The notes under the pieces are model-generated. The model was not told where the DNA came from. It worked only from the letters and a program-made list of their open reading frames with translations, and did no database searches. Shown piece after piece: positions 16,076-24,672 of a stretch of DNA of 31,993 bases. The position numbers and the translations under genes are program-made. Positions within the stretch are counted from its first letter, which is position 1. Each line of letters starts with the position of its first letter. The DNA comes from Cyanobacteria bacterium UBA6984 (lineage in GTDB: Bacteria; Cyanobacteriota; Vampirovibrionia; Gastranaerophilales; Gastranaerophilaceae), in NCBI GenBank assembly GCA_002450015.1, contig DJYG01000009.1:1-31993 (forward strand), in the 5' to 3' direction.

Positions 16076-17134
16076 ATGATAAAAAGACGAAAAACAAAAC
16101 AAATTCAAATTGGTAATGTAAAAATTGGCGGGGATGCTCCCATATCTGTACAATCAATGTGTAACACAGATACAAGAGATGTAAAACAAACTTTAAATCA
16201 AATTAAAGAACTTGCTGATGCGGGTTGTGAAATAATAAGACTTGCTTTACTTAATAAAGATGCAGCAGAAGCTCTAAAAGAAATAACAAAAAAATCTCCT
16301 ATACCTGTTGTTGCAGACATTCATTTTGATTACAGATTAGCAATACAAGCAATAAACAACGGTATTTCTGCGCTTAGACTCAACCCTGGAAATATAGGAA
16401 AACGCGAAAATGTAGAAAAAGTTGTTGCACTTGCAAAACAACAAAATATTCCAATTAGAATCGGAATTAATGCAGGTTCTTTAGAAAAAAATCTTAAAAA
16501 TTTAGATATTCCGCTTGCTGAAAAATTGGTAAAAAGCGCAGAAGGACACATTAAAATTTTAGAAGATATGGATTTTGATTTAATCAAAGTATCATTAAAA
16601 TCATCTGATGTTCTTACAACTATCGAGTCGTACAAATTATTTTCAGAAAAATATGATTATCCACTTCATGTTGGTCTTACTGAAGCAGGAACACTAAAAG
16701 GCGGATTAGTTAAATCTTCAGTTGGAATAGGAAGTTTGTTATCGCTAGGAATTGGTGATACAATCAGAGTTTCTTTAACTGAAAATCCAATAGAAGAAGT
16801 TTTTGCAGGATTTGAAATACTTAAAGCCTTAAATCTAAGAAAACACGGAGTTAATTTTATATCTTGTCCGACTTGTGGCAGAACACAAATAAAACTTATT
16901 GATTTAGCAAAACAAGTAGAAAATCGTTTTAAGAACCTAAATGCAAATATTACAATTGCAACAATGGGATGTGCTGTAAACGGACCTGGTGAAGCATCAA
17001 GTGCTGATTTTGGTATCGCCGGAGGCATTAATGAAGGATATATTTTTAAAAAAGGCGAAATTATTGCACGAGTTCCTGAAGATAAGTTACTTGATGAACT
17101 TGAAAAACAAATAAAAATATCTTTAAATATGTAA
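16076..17134 (+). CDS. ispG: 4-hydroxy-3-methylbut-2-en-1-yl diphosphate synthase (IspG/GcpE)
   Basis: This is the penultimate enzyme of the MEP isoprenoid pathway, reductively converting MEcPP to HMBPP with a [4Fe-4S] cluster fed by ferredoxin or flavodoxin. The N-terminal TIM barrel begins ISVQSMCNTDTRD, with VADIHFDYRLA and LRLNPGNIG further on. The C-terminal cluster domain has three Cys ligands, C264 and C267 (SCPTCGRTQ) and C299 (MGCAVNGPGEA), with E306 as the fourth ligand or catalytic acid. At 352 residues it is the compact bacterial form without the plant-type insertion. It implies use of the MEP pathway rather than mevalonate. It is transcribed alone, divergent from the phosphoesterase. 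Confidence 0.97.
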   Translation: MIKRRKTKQIQIGNVKIGGDAPISVQSMCNTDTRDVKQTLNQIKELADAGCEIIRLALLNKDAAEALKEITKKSPIPVVADIHFDYRLAIQAINNGISALRLNPGNIGKRENVEKVVALAKQQNIPIRIGINAGSLEKNLKNLDIPLAEKLVKSAEGHIKILEDMDFDLIKVSLKSSDVLTTIESYKLFSEKYDYPLHVGLTEAGTLKGGLVKSSVGIGSLLSLGIGDTIRVSLTENPIEEVFAGFEILKALNLRKHGVNFISCPTCGRTQIKLIDLAKQVENRFKNLNANITIATMGCAVNGPGEASSADFGIAGGINEGYIFKKGEIIARVPEDKLLDELEKQIKISLNM

Positions 17135-17171
17135 ATTATTTTTAAATGAGTGGAATTTTCTTATAATTTCG

Positions 17172-17177
17172 TATAAT
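17172..17177 (+). promoter_or_regulatory. Candidate -10 element for the small secreted protein gene
   Basis: TATAAT at 17172-17177 predicts a start near 17184, leaving a short leader that still contains the GGAGG at 17188-17192. No good -35 is seen. A second TATAAT at 17162-17167 is an alternative. This contrasts with the leaderless genes nearby. Confidence 0.45.
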
Positions 17178-17197
17178 ATATCATTACGGAGGTATTC

Positions 17198-17500
17198 ATG
17201 AAAATAAGACACTTTATATTTTTGGTTATATTACTGTTATTTCCGATTACTGCTCAGGCTTATGTTACCACTGATGAATTAACATCACCGGAAGCACTTA
17301 TAAATTACAATTATTCTTCTGTTACAGCTGACCATGTTCAACAAGTAAAAGCTGAAAATTCAAATAGAGAATATAAATCCGAACGCTCATCAAGAAAACC
17401 TTGGTGGCGTAAGGTATGGGAATATATAGATTTTAGCACTGATGATGGTCACTTATTACAGCATGACATTCACCCTGGCTATACTTGGAAAGATTGGTAA
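17198..17500 (+). CDS. Small secreted protein of unknown function
   Basis: This 100-residue protein has a clear signal peptide (MKIRH, a hydrophobic core to about residue 19, likely cleavage after TAQA at about 21). The mature part of about 79 residues is hydrophilic, followed by a Trp/Arg-rich patch (SSRKPWWRKVWEYIDF) and a C-terminus rich in His, Asp and Trp. There are no cysteines and no family I recognise. GGAGG sits 5 bases before ATG 17198, so the start is firm. The basic, aromatic patch could bind membrane or glycan, but that is speculation. The gene follows ispG by 63 bases with its own probable promoter. It converges on nuoN, with only 10 bases between stop codons. Confidence 0.8.
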   Translation: MKIRHFIFLVILLLFPITAQAYVTTDELTSPEALINYNYSSVTADHVQQVKAENSNREYKSERSSRKPWWRKVWEYIDFSTDDGHLLQHDIHPGYTWKDW

Positions 17501-17510
17501 TTAACCGTTT

Positions 17511-18953
17511 CTATAAATTATATGCTACAAATTTACATAGTTCAATAAGCATTGCAGGCATGATGCCAATTATAACAGTAATTAATGCACATACATACAA
17601 TGTTACACTTGGTGATGAAGTTCTGTTCGGTAAAATTTCATTAATGTTTTTATTTTCTTTTTCAAACATAGTTTTGACTATTTTCGTATAATAATAACAA
17701 GCAATAACCATTGTAATAACAAGAGCAATTAACAATGGCATAAATACAACACCAGAACGAACGATAGCTGAAAGCAAGTATAGTTTAGCAATAAATCCAG
17801 AAGTAATTGGAAATCCGGCTAACCCAAATAAACAAATGGCAAAGGCAAGTGTAAAAATTGGATTTGAATATGCAAGCCCTCTTAGCGACTGTAAGCTAAG
17901 CGCATAATTTGAATTTTCCAAAACAATTATAGCAGCAAAAATACCTAAATTCATAAAAATATATGTTGTAAGATAAAACAAGACTGTTGATAAATTATAA
18001 ACTGACATCAAAGATAACGCAAAAAGCATATAAGAAGCATTCGCACTTGAGCTGCAAGCAAATATTCTCAATATACTCTTTTGTCTAATAGCCAAACTAT
18101 TTGCCCAAAATGCAGTTACAACCGCAAGACATATTAAAATCACCGGTAACTCAAAAGAATTACCCATAATAAAACACAATAATCTTGCTAATATCGCCAG
18201 TACAGCAATTTTTGGCACAGTAGCAATAAAGGCAGCTACCGAAGTCGCACTACCTTCATAAACATCAAGAACCCAGTTTGCAAAAGGTAATATTGCCAAT
18301 TTGAATAACAAGCCTAAAGAAATAAATATTATTGCAAACGAATATAATAATGTTGGCTCATTTTGCATAAAATAATCATTTATAGCATTAAAATTAAAAC
18401 TGGAAGTTATACCATATAAATAAGACACTCCAAAAAGATATATTGCCGTTGAAAATGAGTTTGTTACAATATATTTAAACGAAGACTCTTTTGAATTGTA
18501 TCCTTTTTTATAAGCAATAAGAAAATAAATAGAAAAGCTTAAAAACTCAAGCGAAACCGTAAGCATCAGAAAATCATTTGAAGAAACAACAAATAAGGAC
18601 GACAATACAGCTGAAATCAACAATAAATAAAATTGAAATGTTTTATGATTTCTTTTCGTAACATTTTTTTTAGATAATAGAATAATAATAAATGAAGAAA
18701 TTAAAATTAACGCTTTTATAAACACTGTGAAAGTGTCTGAGATAATAGCCTCACTAAATGAATAATAAACAGGTTCTAATTGTAGAAATTTTAAAGACAC
18801 TAAGGCTGCAGATACACCAAAAAGAGCAATCCACTTAGAAATTTTATGGTATTTTACGTTATAAAACATTGAAAAAATTGCCAAAACAAACACAGTTAAT
18901 AGCAAACATACTTCAGAAAGTAAAGAATTAAAAATATCTGTTATAAATCCCAT
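17511..18953 (-). CDS. nuoN: NADH-quinone oxidoreductase-type complex I subunit N
   Basis: This antiporter-like proton-pumping subunit of the membrane arm (cyanobacterial NdhB) has 480 residues and about 14 hydrophobic helices. It keeps a Glu in SNDFLMLTVSLEF and lysines in FKLAILPF and ATVPKIAVL, the charged channel residues of TM5, TM7 and TM8. In the motif normally written PFHxWxPDVYEGAP it reads PFANWVLDVYEGSA, so the conserved His is replaced by Ala. It is last in the operon, 2 bases after nuoM, with GGAGG upstream of the ATG. No terminator is visible before the convergent gene 10 bases away. Confidence 0.93.
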   Translation of the reverse strand: MGFITDIFNSLLSEVCLLLTVFVLAIFSMFYNVKYHKISKWIALFGVSAALVSLKFLQLEPVYYSFSEAIISDTFTVFIKALILISSFIIILLSKKNVTKRNHKTFQFYLLLISAVLSSLFVVSSNDFLMLTVSLEFLSFSIYFLIAYKKGYNSKESSFKYIVTNSFSTAIYLFGVSYLYGITSSFNFNAINDYFMQNEPTLLYSFAIIFISLGLLFKLAILPFANWVLDVYEGSATSVAAFIATVPKIAVLAILARLLCFIMGNSFELPVILICLAVVTAFWANSLAIRQKSILRIFACSSSANASYMLFALSLMSVYNLSTVLFYLTTYIFMNLGIFAAIIVLENSNYALSLQSLRGLAYSNPIFTLAFAICLFGLAGFPITSGFIAKLYLLSAIVRSGVVFMPLLIALVITMVIACYYYTKIVKTMFEKENKNINEILPNRTSSPSVTLYVCALITVIIGIMPAMLIELCKFVAYNL

Positions 18954-18955
18954 AA

Positions 18956-20470
18956 TTAACCTCCAAAAGTTCCCGTAATCATTTGCACAGAAGGCACGAG
19001 AATATCAATTATACACATAGGTATAATACCCAAAATAATTGTTAAAACTGATAAAGTGAACAAAATAAGAAATTCATGAACAGCAATATCATTTAACATT
19101 CTGCACTGCTCCGGTAAATTACCGTAAAACACGCTATGTACAAGTTTTAATGTGTAAATTGCAGAAAGAACAAGCACGAGTATAGAAGATAAAGAAATTA
19201 TCTGTATTAAATAGCTGTTCAAAAAAGAAGAAACGAAAGCACCAAAAAATACCAAAAATTCCCCAGCAAAAGAAATTAATAAAGGTGTACCTATACTTCC
19301 TAATGTAAGGATTACAGCAAAAGTTGATAAATTTGGCATTACTGATGCTAAACCTCCCAATTGAATAATTTGCCTTGTTCCTGTCTTGCTATACACAACA
19401 CCAACAATAAAAAATAATCCCGCAGAAATAATTCCGTGAGCTATCATTAAAAAAATTGATCCACAAATTCCAAGTGAATTTGCAGAGCAAAATCCAAGCA
19501 AAACAAGACCCATTACAGAAATACTCGAATAAGCAACTATTTTCTTTATATCTGTTTGCCCGTAAGCAAGCACAGCTGCATAAACAATATTAACAAATGC
19601 AAATACAGCTAAATATGGACATAATATCAAAAATGCATCAGGCAGCATTTGAATATTAAATCTTATAATACCATACGCCCCCATTTTTAAGAGTATTCCC
19701 GCCAATAACATACTTACAGGGGTTGGGGCATCAACATGCGCACTTGGAAGCCACGAATGAAAAGGCACAATTGGCAATTTAACAGCAAAACCAAGTATTA
19801 CCAAGATTGAAGCAATTACTTGCAAATAAATAGGTGCAGCTTCATAATTGAAAGTTATATTATATATATCAGCAGTCAGCTCTGACACCGCAATAAAATT
19901 AAAGTTATAAAGCATCAAAAAACCGCATAACATAAATAAACTACCTATAAATGTATATAATAAAAATTTCATTGCAGATTTTTTTGCTAATCCGCTGCCC
20001 CACAAAGAAATTAAGAAATACATCGGAACAAGTTCCAACTCCCAAAATAAAAAGAATTCAAACATATCTCTTGAGCAAAAAACACCTAGTACAGATGTTT
20101 CAAGAATGAATATGAGAGCATAATAAAGACTATGCTTCGTCTTTATAACACCTTTACTTGCAACACACACAAGTAAAAATAATAAAGATGTTAAAATTAC
20201 CATTAGTAACGAAATACTATCAACAGACATCGAAAGCGACACACCCAATGTTCCAAGCCACTTTTGTCCAAAAAACGTAATTTCCGTAATATAATTATCA
20301 GTTGAAGTATTATCAAAAAACAGTAAAAAAGAAATTGAATATAAGAAATGCAAACTTGCAAATATTTTTGCAAAACGCCTTATCAATACTGATTTACCAG
20401 AAAAAATAGGCAACAACAGTAACATTGAAAAAATTAACGGTGAAAAAACTAATATTCTTAAATCCATCAT
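18956..20470 (-). CDS. nuoM: Complex I subunit M (antiporter-like proton pump)
   Basis: This second antiporter-like subunit (cyanobacterial NdhD) has 504 residues, normal for NuoM. Key features are the Glu in FFLFWELELVPMYFL and the Lys in VKLPIVPFHSWLPSAHVDAPTPVS, the latter essentially canonical. The discontinuous-helix regions and a conserved AGEFLVFFG follow. Two adjacent ATGs (20470 and 20467) are possible. The second forms a TGATG overlap with the nuoL stop and has better spacing from GAGG. Membrane-embedded; it pumps protons as electrons pass to quinone. Confidence 0.96.
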   Translation of the reverse strand: MMDLRILVFSPLIFSMLLLLPIFSGKSVLIRRFAKIFASLHFLYSISFLLFFDNTSTDNYITEITFFGQKWLGTLGVSLSMSVDSISLLMVILTSLLFLLVCVASKGVIKTKHSLYYALIFILETSVLGVFCSRDMFEFFLFWELELVPMYFLISLWGSGLAKKSAMKFLLYTFIGSLFMLCGFLMLYNFNFIAVSELTADIYNITFNYEAAPIYLQVIASILVILGFAVKLPIVPFHSWLPSAHVDAPTPVSMLLAGILLKMGAYGIIRFNIQMLPDAFLILCPYLAVFAFVNIVYAAVLAYGQTDIKKIVAYSSISVMGLVLLGFCSANSLGICGSIFLMIAHGIISAGLFFIVGVVYSKTGTRQIIQLGGLASVMPNLSTFAVILTLGSIGTPLLISFAGEFLVFFGAFVSSFLNSYLIQIISLSSILVLVLSAIYTLKLVHSVFYGNLPEQCRMLNDIAVHEFLILFTLSVLTIILGIIPMCIIDILVPSVQMITGTFGG

Positions 20471-22326
20471 TGCACCTCTGAAAAATATATAATAAGACTA
20501 TATACGAACATAACTCCTCCAAACCCCATGATTAAAACAATCATCGAATATGCAAGATATGATTGCACATTGCCGGTTTGCATTTTTGAAAATAACCAAG
20601 CAAATAATCTAATCGCAAAAGATGATGAAAATACTATTCCATCAAATAAAAATTGCTCAGCCTTATTAGCAAGCTCAAAAATTTTATTATAGATAAAAAC
20701 TACTTTACTATTAATATACTCTGAACAAAAACCGGAATAAGAGCATTGATACATTATTGGTAATTTTTTAATTTTTGCTCTAAATTTATAACAAAAATAT
20801 GAAGATGCGATTGCAATAGCGCCAATAATATAATTAATAACAACAAGCAAATTATTTTCCGATTTAGGAAAAACAAACCATAATAATACAACAAATATTA
20901 ATAAGACAATTGGAACATAAATAAGGCCTTTGTCTAAAATTTGATTCTTAAATATATCAGATACTTCACCCTCAAATATATAAAAGTACATTCTGAATAA
21001 ATAGTATATTGTCATAAAAGAAATTAAAATAAACAAAATAGCATAAATAATATGATTATTTTCAATTAAAGAAGAAAATATAATCTCTTTTGAAGAAAAT
21101 CCTGAAAATAACATTCCGGATAAAGACAAAATACCCATTAAAAATGTAAATGCAAGTAACGGACTTCTTTTTCTTAAGCCTCCAGCAACAGTAATATCTC
21201 TATTAGAACACATTAGACTGATAATTGCTCCTGCAAGCAAAAATAGCAATGCTTTAGCAAATGCATGAGAAGTTAAATGAAATAAACCAACAGTTGCAGA
21301 GCAGCTCCCAACAGCTAAAAACATCAGTCCTAATTGAGCATTTGTAGAGTAAGCAAGAATTTTTTTTATGTCAGTCTGCGTCATTGCTGAATAAGAACAA
21401 ATTAATGCAGTAAACAATCCAACAACTGATATTACAGTTAAAACAATATTATTTAATGAATATAACGGATATAACCTAATAAGCAAAAATACACCGGCAG
21501 CAACCATTGTAGCAGAGTGAATTAAAGCGCTTACAGGAGTTGGACCTTTCATCGCATCAATTAACCACGTATGCAAAGGAAACTGAGCAGACTTTGCAAT
21601 TGAACCCATTAACAGTAATATACAAGCTAAAATAAATATTCCATCTGATGTACATCCATATATTTGTGCCGATATATATGACATTTCAGAAAATGGAAGT
21701 GCAACAGAAGAAATATTGCCTAAATTTGTTAAAATAATATAAGATGATAATATTATACCTGCCAGAAATGCAAAATCACCTATTCTGTTTATTATAAATG
21801 CCCTCTTTGCAGCAGATGACACATCTTCATTTTTATACCAAAATCCTATTAATAAATAACTTGCGACTCCAACAATTTCCCAAAATACGTACATTTGAAA
21901 TAAACTTTGACTTAAAATAAGACCAAACATACCAAAATTGAACAAATTTATCAGCGCAAAAAATCTTAGATAACTTTTGTCATTTTTCATATAGAAACAA
22001 GAATAAATCTGAACAACAAGAGAAATAATTACTGCCAAAAGTAAAAACCAAGTGGCAACACCATCGATATAAGTGCCAAATGTAAAATTAAAATTTGATA
22101 TAGTCAAAAAAGGAAAACTCTTTTCGTAAATAAAACCTTTTTCAATCAAAGTCTTGACAAATACTCCGATTGATAGCACCAAACAATAAAATAGTGCTAA
22201 TAAGGATATTATATTTACAATTTTTCTTGACTTTATAACAGCAAATAATTTTCCCGCAAAAAGTATTAATGATACCCAGAAAGGAACAAATATAACACTA
22301 TATATATTTTCAACAAAAAAATTCAT
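20467..22326 (-). CDS. nuoL: Complex I subunit L (distal antiporter-like subunit)
   Basis: This 619-residue protein has about 16 helices and is the most distal proton-pumping subunit (cyanobacterial NdhF). FWEIVGVASYLLIGFW carries the TM5 Glu. GSIAKSAQFPLHTWLIDAMKGPTPVSALIHSATMV is canonical, with the pumping Lys and conserved His residues. LTSHAFAKALLFL carries the TM12 Lys. The C-terminal extension (about 480-619) is long enough for the lateral helix that clamps the membrane arm. The ATG shares one base with the nuoK stop (TAATG), with AAAGGA just upstream. Confidence 0.97.
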   Translation of the reverse strand: MNFFVENIYSVIFVPFWVSLILFAGKLFAVIKSRKIVNIISLLALFYCLVLSIGVFVKTLIEKGFIYEKSFPFLTISNFNFTFGTYIDGVATWFLLLAVIISLVVQIYSCFYMKNDKSYLRFFALINLFNFGMFGLILSQSLFQMYVFWEIVGVASYLLIGFWYKNEDVSSAAKRAFIINRIGDFAFLAGIILSSYIILTNLGNISSVALPFSEMSYISAQIYGCTSDGIFILACILLLMGSIAKSAQFPLHTWLIDAMKGPTPVSALIHSATMVAAGVFLLIRLYPLYSLNNIVLTVISVVGLFTALICSYSAMTQTDIKKILAYSTNAQLGLMFLAVGSCSATVGLFHLTSHAFAKALLFLLAGAIISLMCSNRDITVAGGLRKRSPLLAFTFLMGILSLSGMLFSGFSSKEIIFSSLIENNHIIYAILFILISFMTIYYLFRMYFYIFEGEVSDIFKNQILDKGLIYVPIVLLIFVVLLWFVFPKSENNLLVVINYIIGAIAIASSYFCYKFRAKIKKLPIMYQCSYSGFCSEYINSKVVFIYNKIFELANKAEQFLFDGIVFSSSFAIRLFAWLFSKMQTGNVQSYLAYSMIVLIMGFGGVMFVYSLIIYFSEVQ

Positions 22327-22652
22327 TATCCTTTTAACTCCGTATAATTTTCAATGTTAATACTTTTCTTTTCTCTGAACATAAGATAAAAAATTACAAG
22401 TGCAACAGCAATCTCTACCGCTCCGACAGAAGTGTAAAATAAAGAAAAAACAAAACCCTTTAATGTACTGCTATCACAATAAGCCGAAAAAGCAATAAAG
22501 TTAACATTAACAGCCGTTAACATAAATTCCAAGCATATTAAAATTTTGATAACATGCTTTGATACAATAGCACCAAACATACCTATCAGAAATAAAACAA
22601 GTGAAAAAATTAAATAATGATATAGAGAAATATTAAATAAATTATTAACCAC
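22326..22652 (-). CDS. nuoK: Complex I subunit K
   Basis: This 108-residue, three-helix membrane subunit (cyanobacterial NdhE) has the typical ICLEFMLTAVNVNFIAFS segment with the conserved membrane Glu and the following VFSLFYTSVGAVEIAVALVIF with the second Glu. The start is GTG at 22652, firmly placed by AAGGAG 7 bases upstream. It overlaps the nuoJ stop by 8 bases. It forms part of the proton path between NuoH/J and the antiporter subunits. Confidence 0.95.
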   Translation of the reverse strand: MVNNLFNISLYHYLIFSLVLFLIGMFGAIVSKHVIKILICLEFMLTAVNVNFIAFSAYCDSSTLKGFVFSLFYTSVGAVEIAVALVIFYLMFREKKSINIENYTELKG

Positions 22653-23196
22653 GTCTTTGCTCCTTAATTATATTTAACACTGATAAACCGACAATTACAG
22701 TTAAAATCATAATTCCAAACAAAAATAGAGCTAACCTGTAATTTACATATAATGTATTTGAAATGGAGTAAATAGAATCCAAACCTGCTGCGTCAATTTT
22801 ATTTTTAGCAAAGAAAACAACAACAGAACTATTCAAATGAACAGCATATTTTATTGAATACCATATAATCATTAAAAATAAAGCTAATGAAATTATCCCA
22901 GTGAAAAATCTGGCAGTGAATGATAAATATACTGTTTTAGCCTCACTTCTGGAAGTAAACATAATTGCAAACAAAAGTATAACAGGTACGGCAACACCAT
23001 AAACAGCAATCTGAACAACAGCATTATAATCAGCACCTAATGAAAAGAAAATTCCTGCTGTGCAAAAAAATGCAATTACCGCAAAAATTATTGAATAAAT
23101 AACTTTTTTAGCAAAAACTGTCAAAATAGAAAATATTAATACTAATAATCCAAATCCATAAAAAGATATGCTTTTTATAATTTCAGCTTCACTCAT
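22645..23196 (-). CDS. nuoJ: Complex I subunit J
   Basis: This 183-residue membrane subunit (cyanobacterial NdhG) has five predicted helices. Hallmark segments are FFSLGADYNAVVQIAVYGVAVPVILLFAIM, which includes the conserved Tyr of the pi-bulge helix, and the C-terminal FGIMILTVIVGLSVL. It links the quinone-site subunit H to K and the pumping arm. AAGGA precedes the ATG by about 9 bases. It overlaps nuoI by 8 bases and nuoK by 8. Confidence 0.93.
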   Translation of the reverse strand: MSEAEIIKSISFYGFGLLVLIFSILTVFAKKVIYSIIFAVIAFFCTAGIFFSLGADYNAVVQIAVYGVAVPVILLFAIMFTSRSEAKTVYLSFTARFFTGIISLALFLMIIWYSIKYAVHLNSSVVVFFAKNKIDAAGLDSIYSISNTLYVNYRLALFLFGIMILTVIVGLSVLNIIKEQRRG

Positions 23197-23572
23197 AATT
23201 ATTATCCTTGCTATTTTTTTCTATAATTAATAAACTCTTACTGGCTACGGCTGTTTCGTAATTTTTTGACATTATAATTGCATTTTTTGGACAATTATAA
23301 GCACAATTTCCGCAAATAATACACTTTGACAGATTAAGTCCAAATTTTACATTATCAACACCTTTTTCAATACGAACTGCATTGGCCGGACAAACCTTTT
23401 CACAAATTTTGCAAGCAATGCACTTTTCAGCATACCAATCGGGGACACCTCTAAAATTTTCAGGTAAATCCTGCTTTACCTCAGGGTATTCCTGCGTAAT
23501 ACGCTTTTTAAAAGAATGCTTAAATACGGTAAAGTGTCCTTCAATAATTGCTTTTAACTTATTCAAAAACAT
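23189..23572 (-). CDS. nuoI: Complex I subunit I, 2x[4Fe-4S] ferredoxin-like
   Basis: This peripheral subunit carries clusters N6a and N6b. Two canonical ferredoxin motifs, CIACKICEKVCP and CIICGNCAYNCP, supply eight Cys ligands. A GTG at 23575 would add one residue. ATG 23572 is preferred because it makes the same one-base TGATG overlap with nuoH seen at other junctions of the operon. The 127-residue length is short, as in cyanobacterial-type subunits. Without NuoE/F/G, this subunit is the likely entry point for electrons from a ferredoxin-like donor, by analogy with cyanobacterial NdhI; that is inference. Confidence 0.95.
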   Translation of the reverse strand: MFLNKLKAIIEGHFTVFKHSFKKRITQEYPEVKQDLPENFRGVPDWYAEKCIACKICEKVCPANAVRIEKGVDNVKFGLNLSKCIICGNCAYNCPKNAIIMSKNYETAVASKSLLIIEKNSKDNNYE

Positions 23573-24672
23573 CACAACACACCACCTTCAATAAAATATT
23601 TGAAAATAATTATAACAATAAAGTTTATCATTGACAAAGGCAGCAATAAATACCAAGAAAGTTTCATTAGTGACTGCGTTCCAAGACGTGGTAATGTAGC
23701 TCTAACAAGCATAAATAAAAATACTAAAATAAAAGTCTTTATCATTAACCAAAAAAATTGCTCAAAATAAATAAAAACAGGTAAAAATTGATTATCACTA
23801 AAAAATATTTCCGAAATATATTTTCCTGTAATCGGCAAATACCCGCCCCAAAAAAGCGTTGCCAAAAAAGCAGCCATAATAAACATTAATGCATATTCTG
23901 CAAGAAAGAAAAGCGCAAATCTCATTCCTGAATATTCAGTATTGTACCCTGCAACTAACTCACTTTCAGCCTCCGGTAAATCAAATGGACATCTGTTTAA
24001 TTCAGCAAGCATACATATAAAAATTATTATAAAACCAACAATACAAGGAAAAACATGCCAGCACAAAATTGCCCCTTCACCCAACTGAGAATACACAATA
24101 TCTTTTAAGTTCATTGAAGAAGATAAGGCAACAATAGAAAGTAGAACAAACATAATAGGTAATTCATAACTAATAATTTGAGCACCTGACCTCATAGCAC
24201 CAATTAAAGAATATTTACTGTTGCTTGCATAACCTGATAAAATTATACCAATAACAGGAAGAGCAGCAATAGAAATATAAAGCAGCACGCTTACTGAAAA
24301 ATTCATAAATACAAATTCTGAAGAATAAGGTATAATACCCCATAACATCATAACAGGCACAAAAACGACAATTGGAGCAATATTAAAAAGAAATTTGTCT
24401 GAACCCAAAATATCAATATTTTGTTTGCAGAGCAATTTAATAGCATCAGCAATGGTTTGAAACATTCCCCAAGGCCCAACCCTATTAGGACCTTTTCTTT
24501 GAGTAAATAAAGCCAAAACCTTTCTTTCCAACAATACAAGAACCAAAACAACAAAAATAATCATTGCTGCTACTATGCAAAATGGAATAAAAGGAAAAGT
24601 AATATCGCCAAAAATCTTTGGTATATTATGGTTTAGCAAAAATTGAATATATAGAAAATATAAATAATTCAT
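23572..24672 (-). CDS. nuoH: Complex I subunit H
   Basis: This 366-residue membrane subunit (cyanobacterial NdhA) forms the quinone chamber with NuoB and NuoD. The canonical loops are all present: LERKVLALFTQRKGPNRVGPWG, then RCPFDLPEAESELVAGYNTEYSG with the acidic residues of the E-channel, and the later FVLVFLFMLVRATLPR region. Eight or nine hydrophobic helices are visible. The ATG shares one base with the nuoD stop (TAATG), indicating translational coupling. Confidence 0.97.
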   Translation of the reverse strand: MNYLYFLYIQFLLNHNIPKIFGDITFPFIPFCIVAAMIIFVVLVLVLLERKVLALFTQRKGPNRVGPWGMFQTIADAIKLLCKQNIDILGSDKFLFNIAPIVVFVPVMMLWGIIPYSSEFVFMNFSVSVLLYISIAALPVIGIILSGYASNSKYSLIGAMRSGAQIISYELPIMFVLLSIVALSSSMNLKDIVYSQLGEGAILCWHVFPCIVGFIIIFICMLAELNRCPFDLPEAESELVAGYNTEYSGMRFALFFLAEYALMFIMAAFLATLFWGGYLPITGKYISEIFFSDNQFLPVFIYFEQFFWLMIKTFILVFLFMLVRATLPRLGTQSLMKLSWYLLLPLSMINFIVIIIFKYFIEGGVL

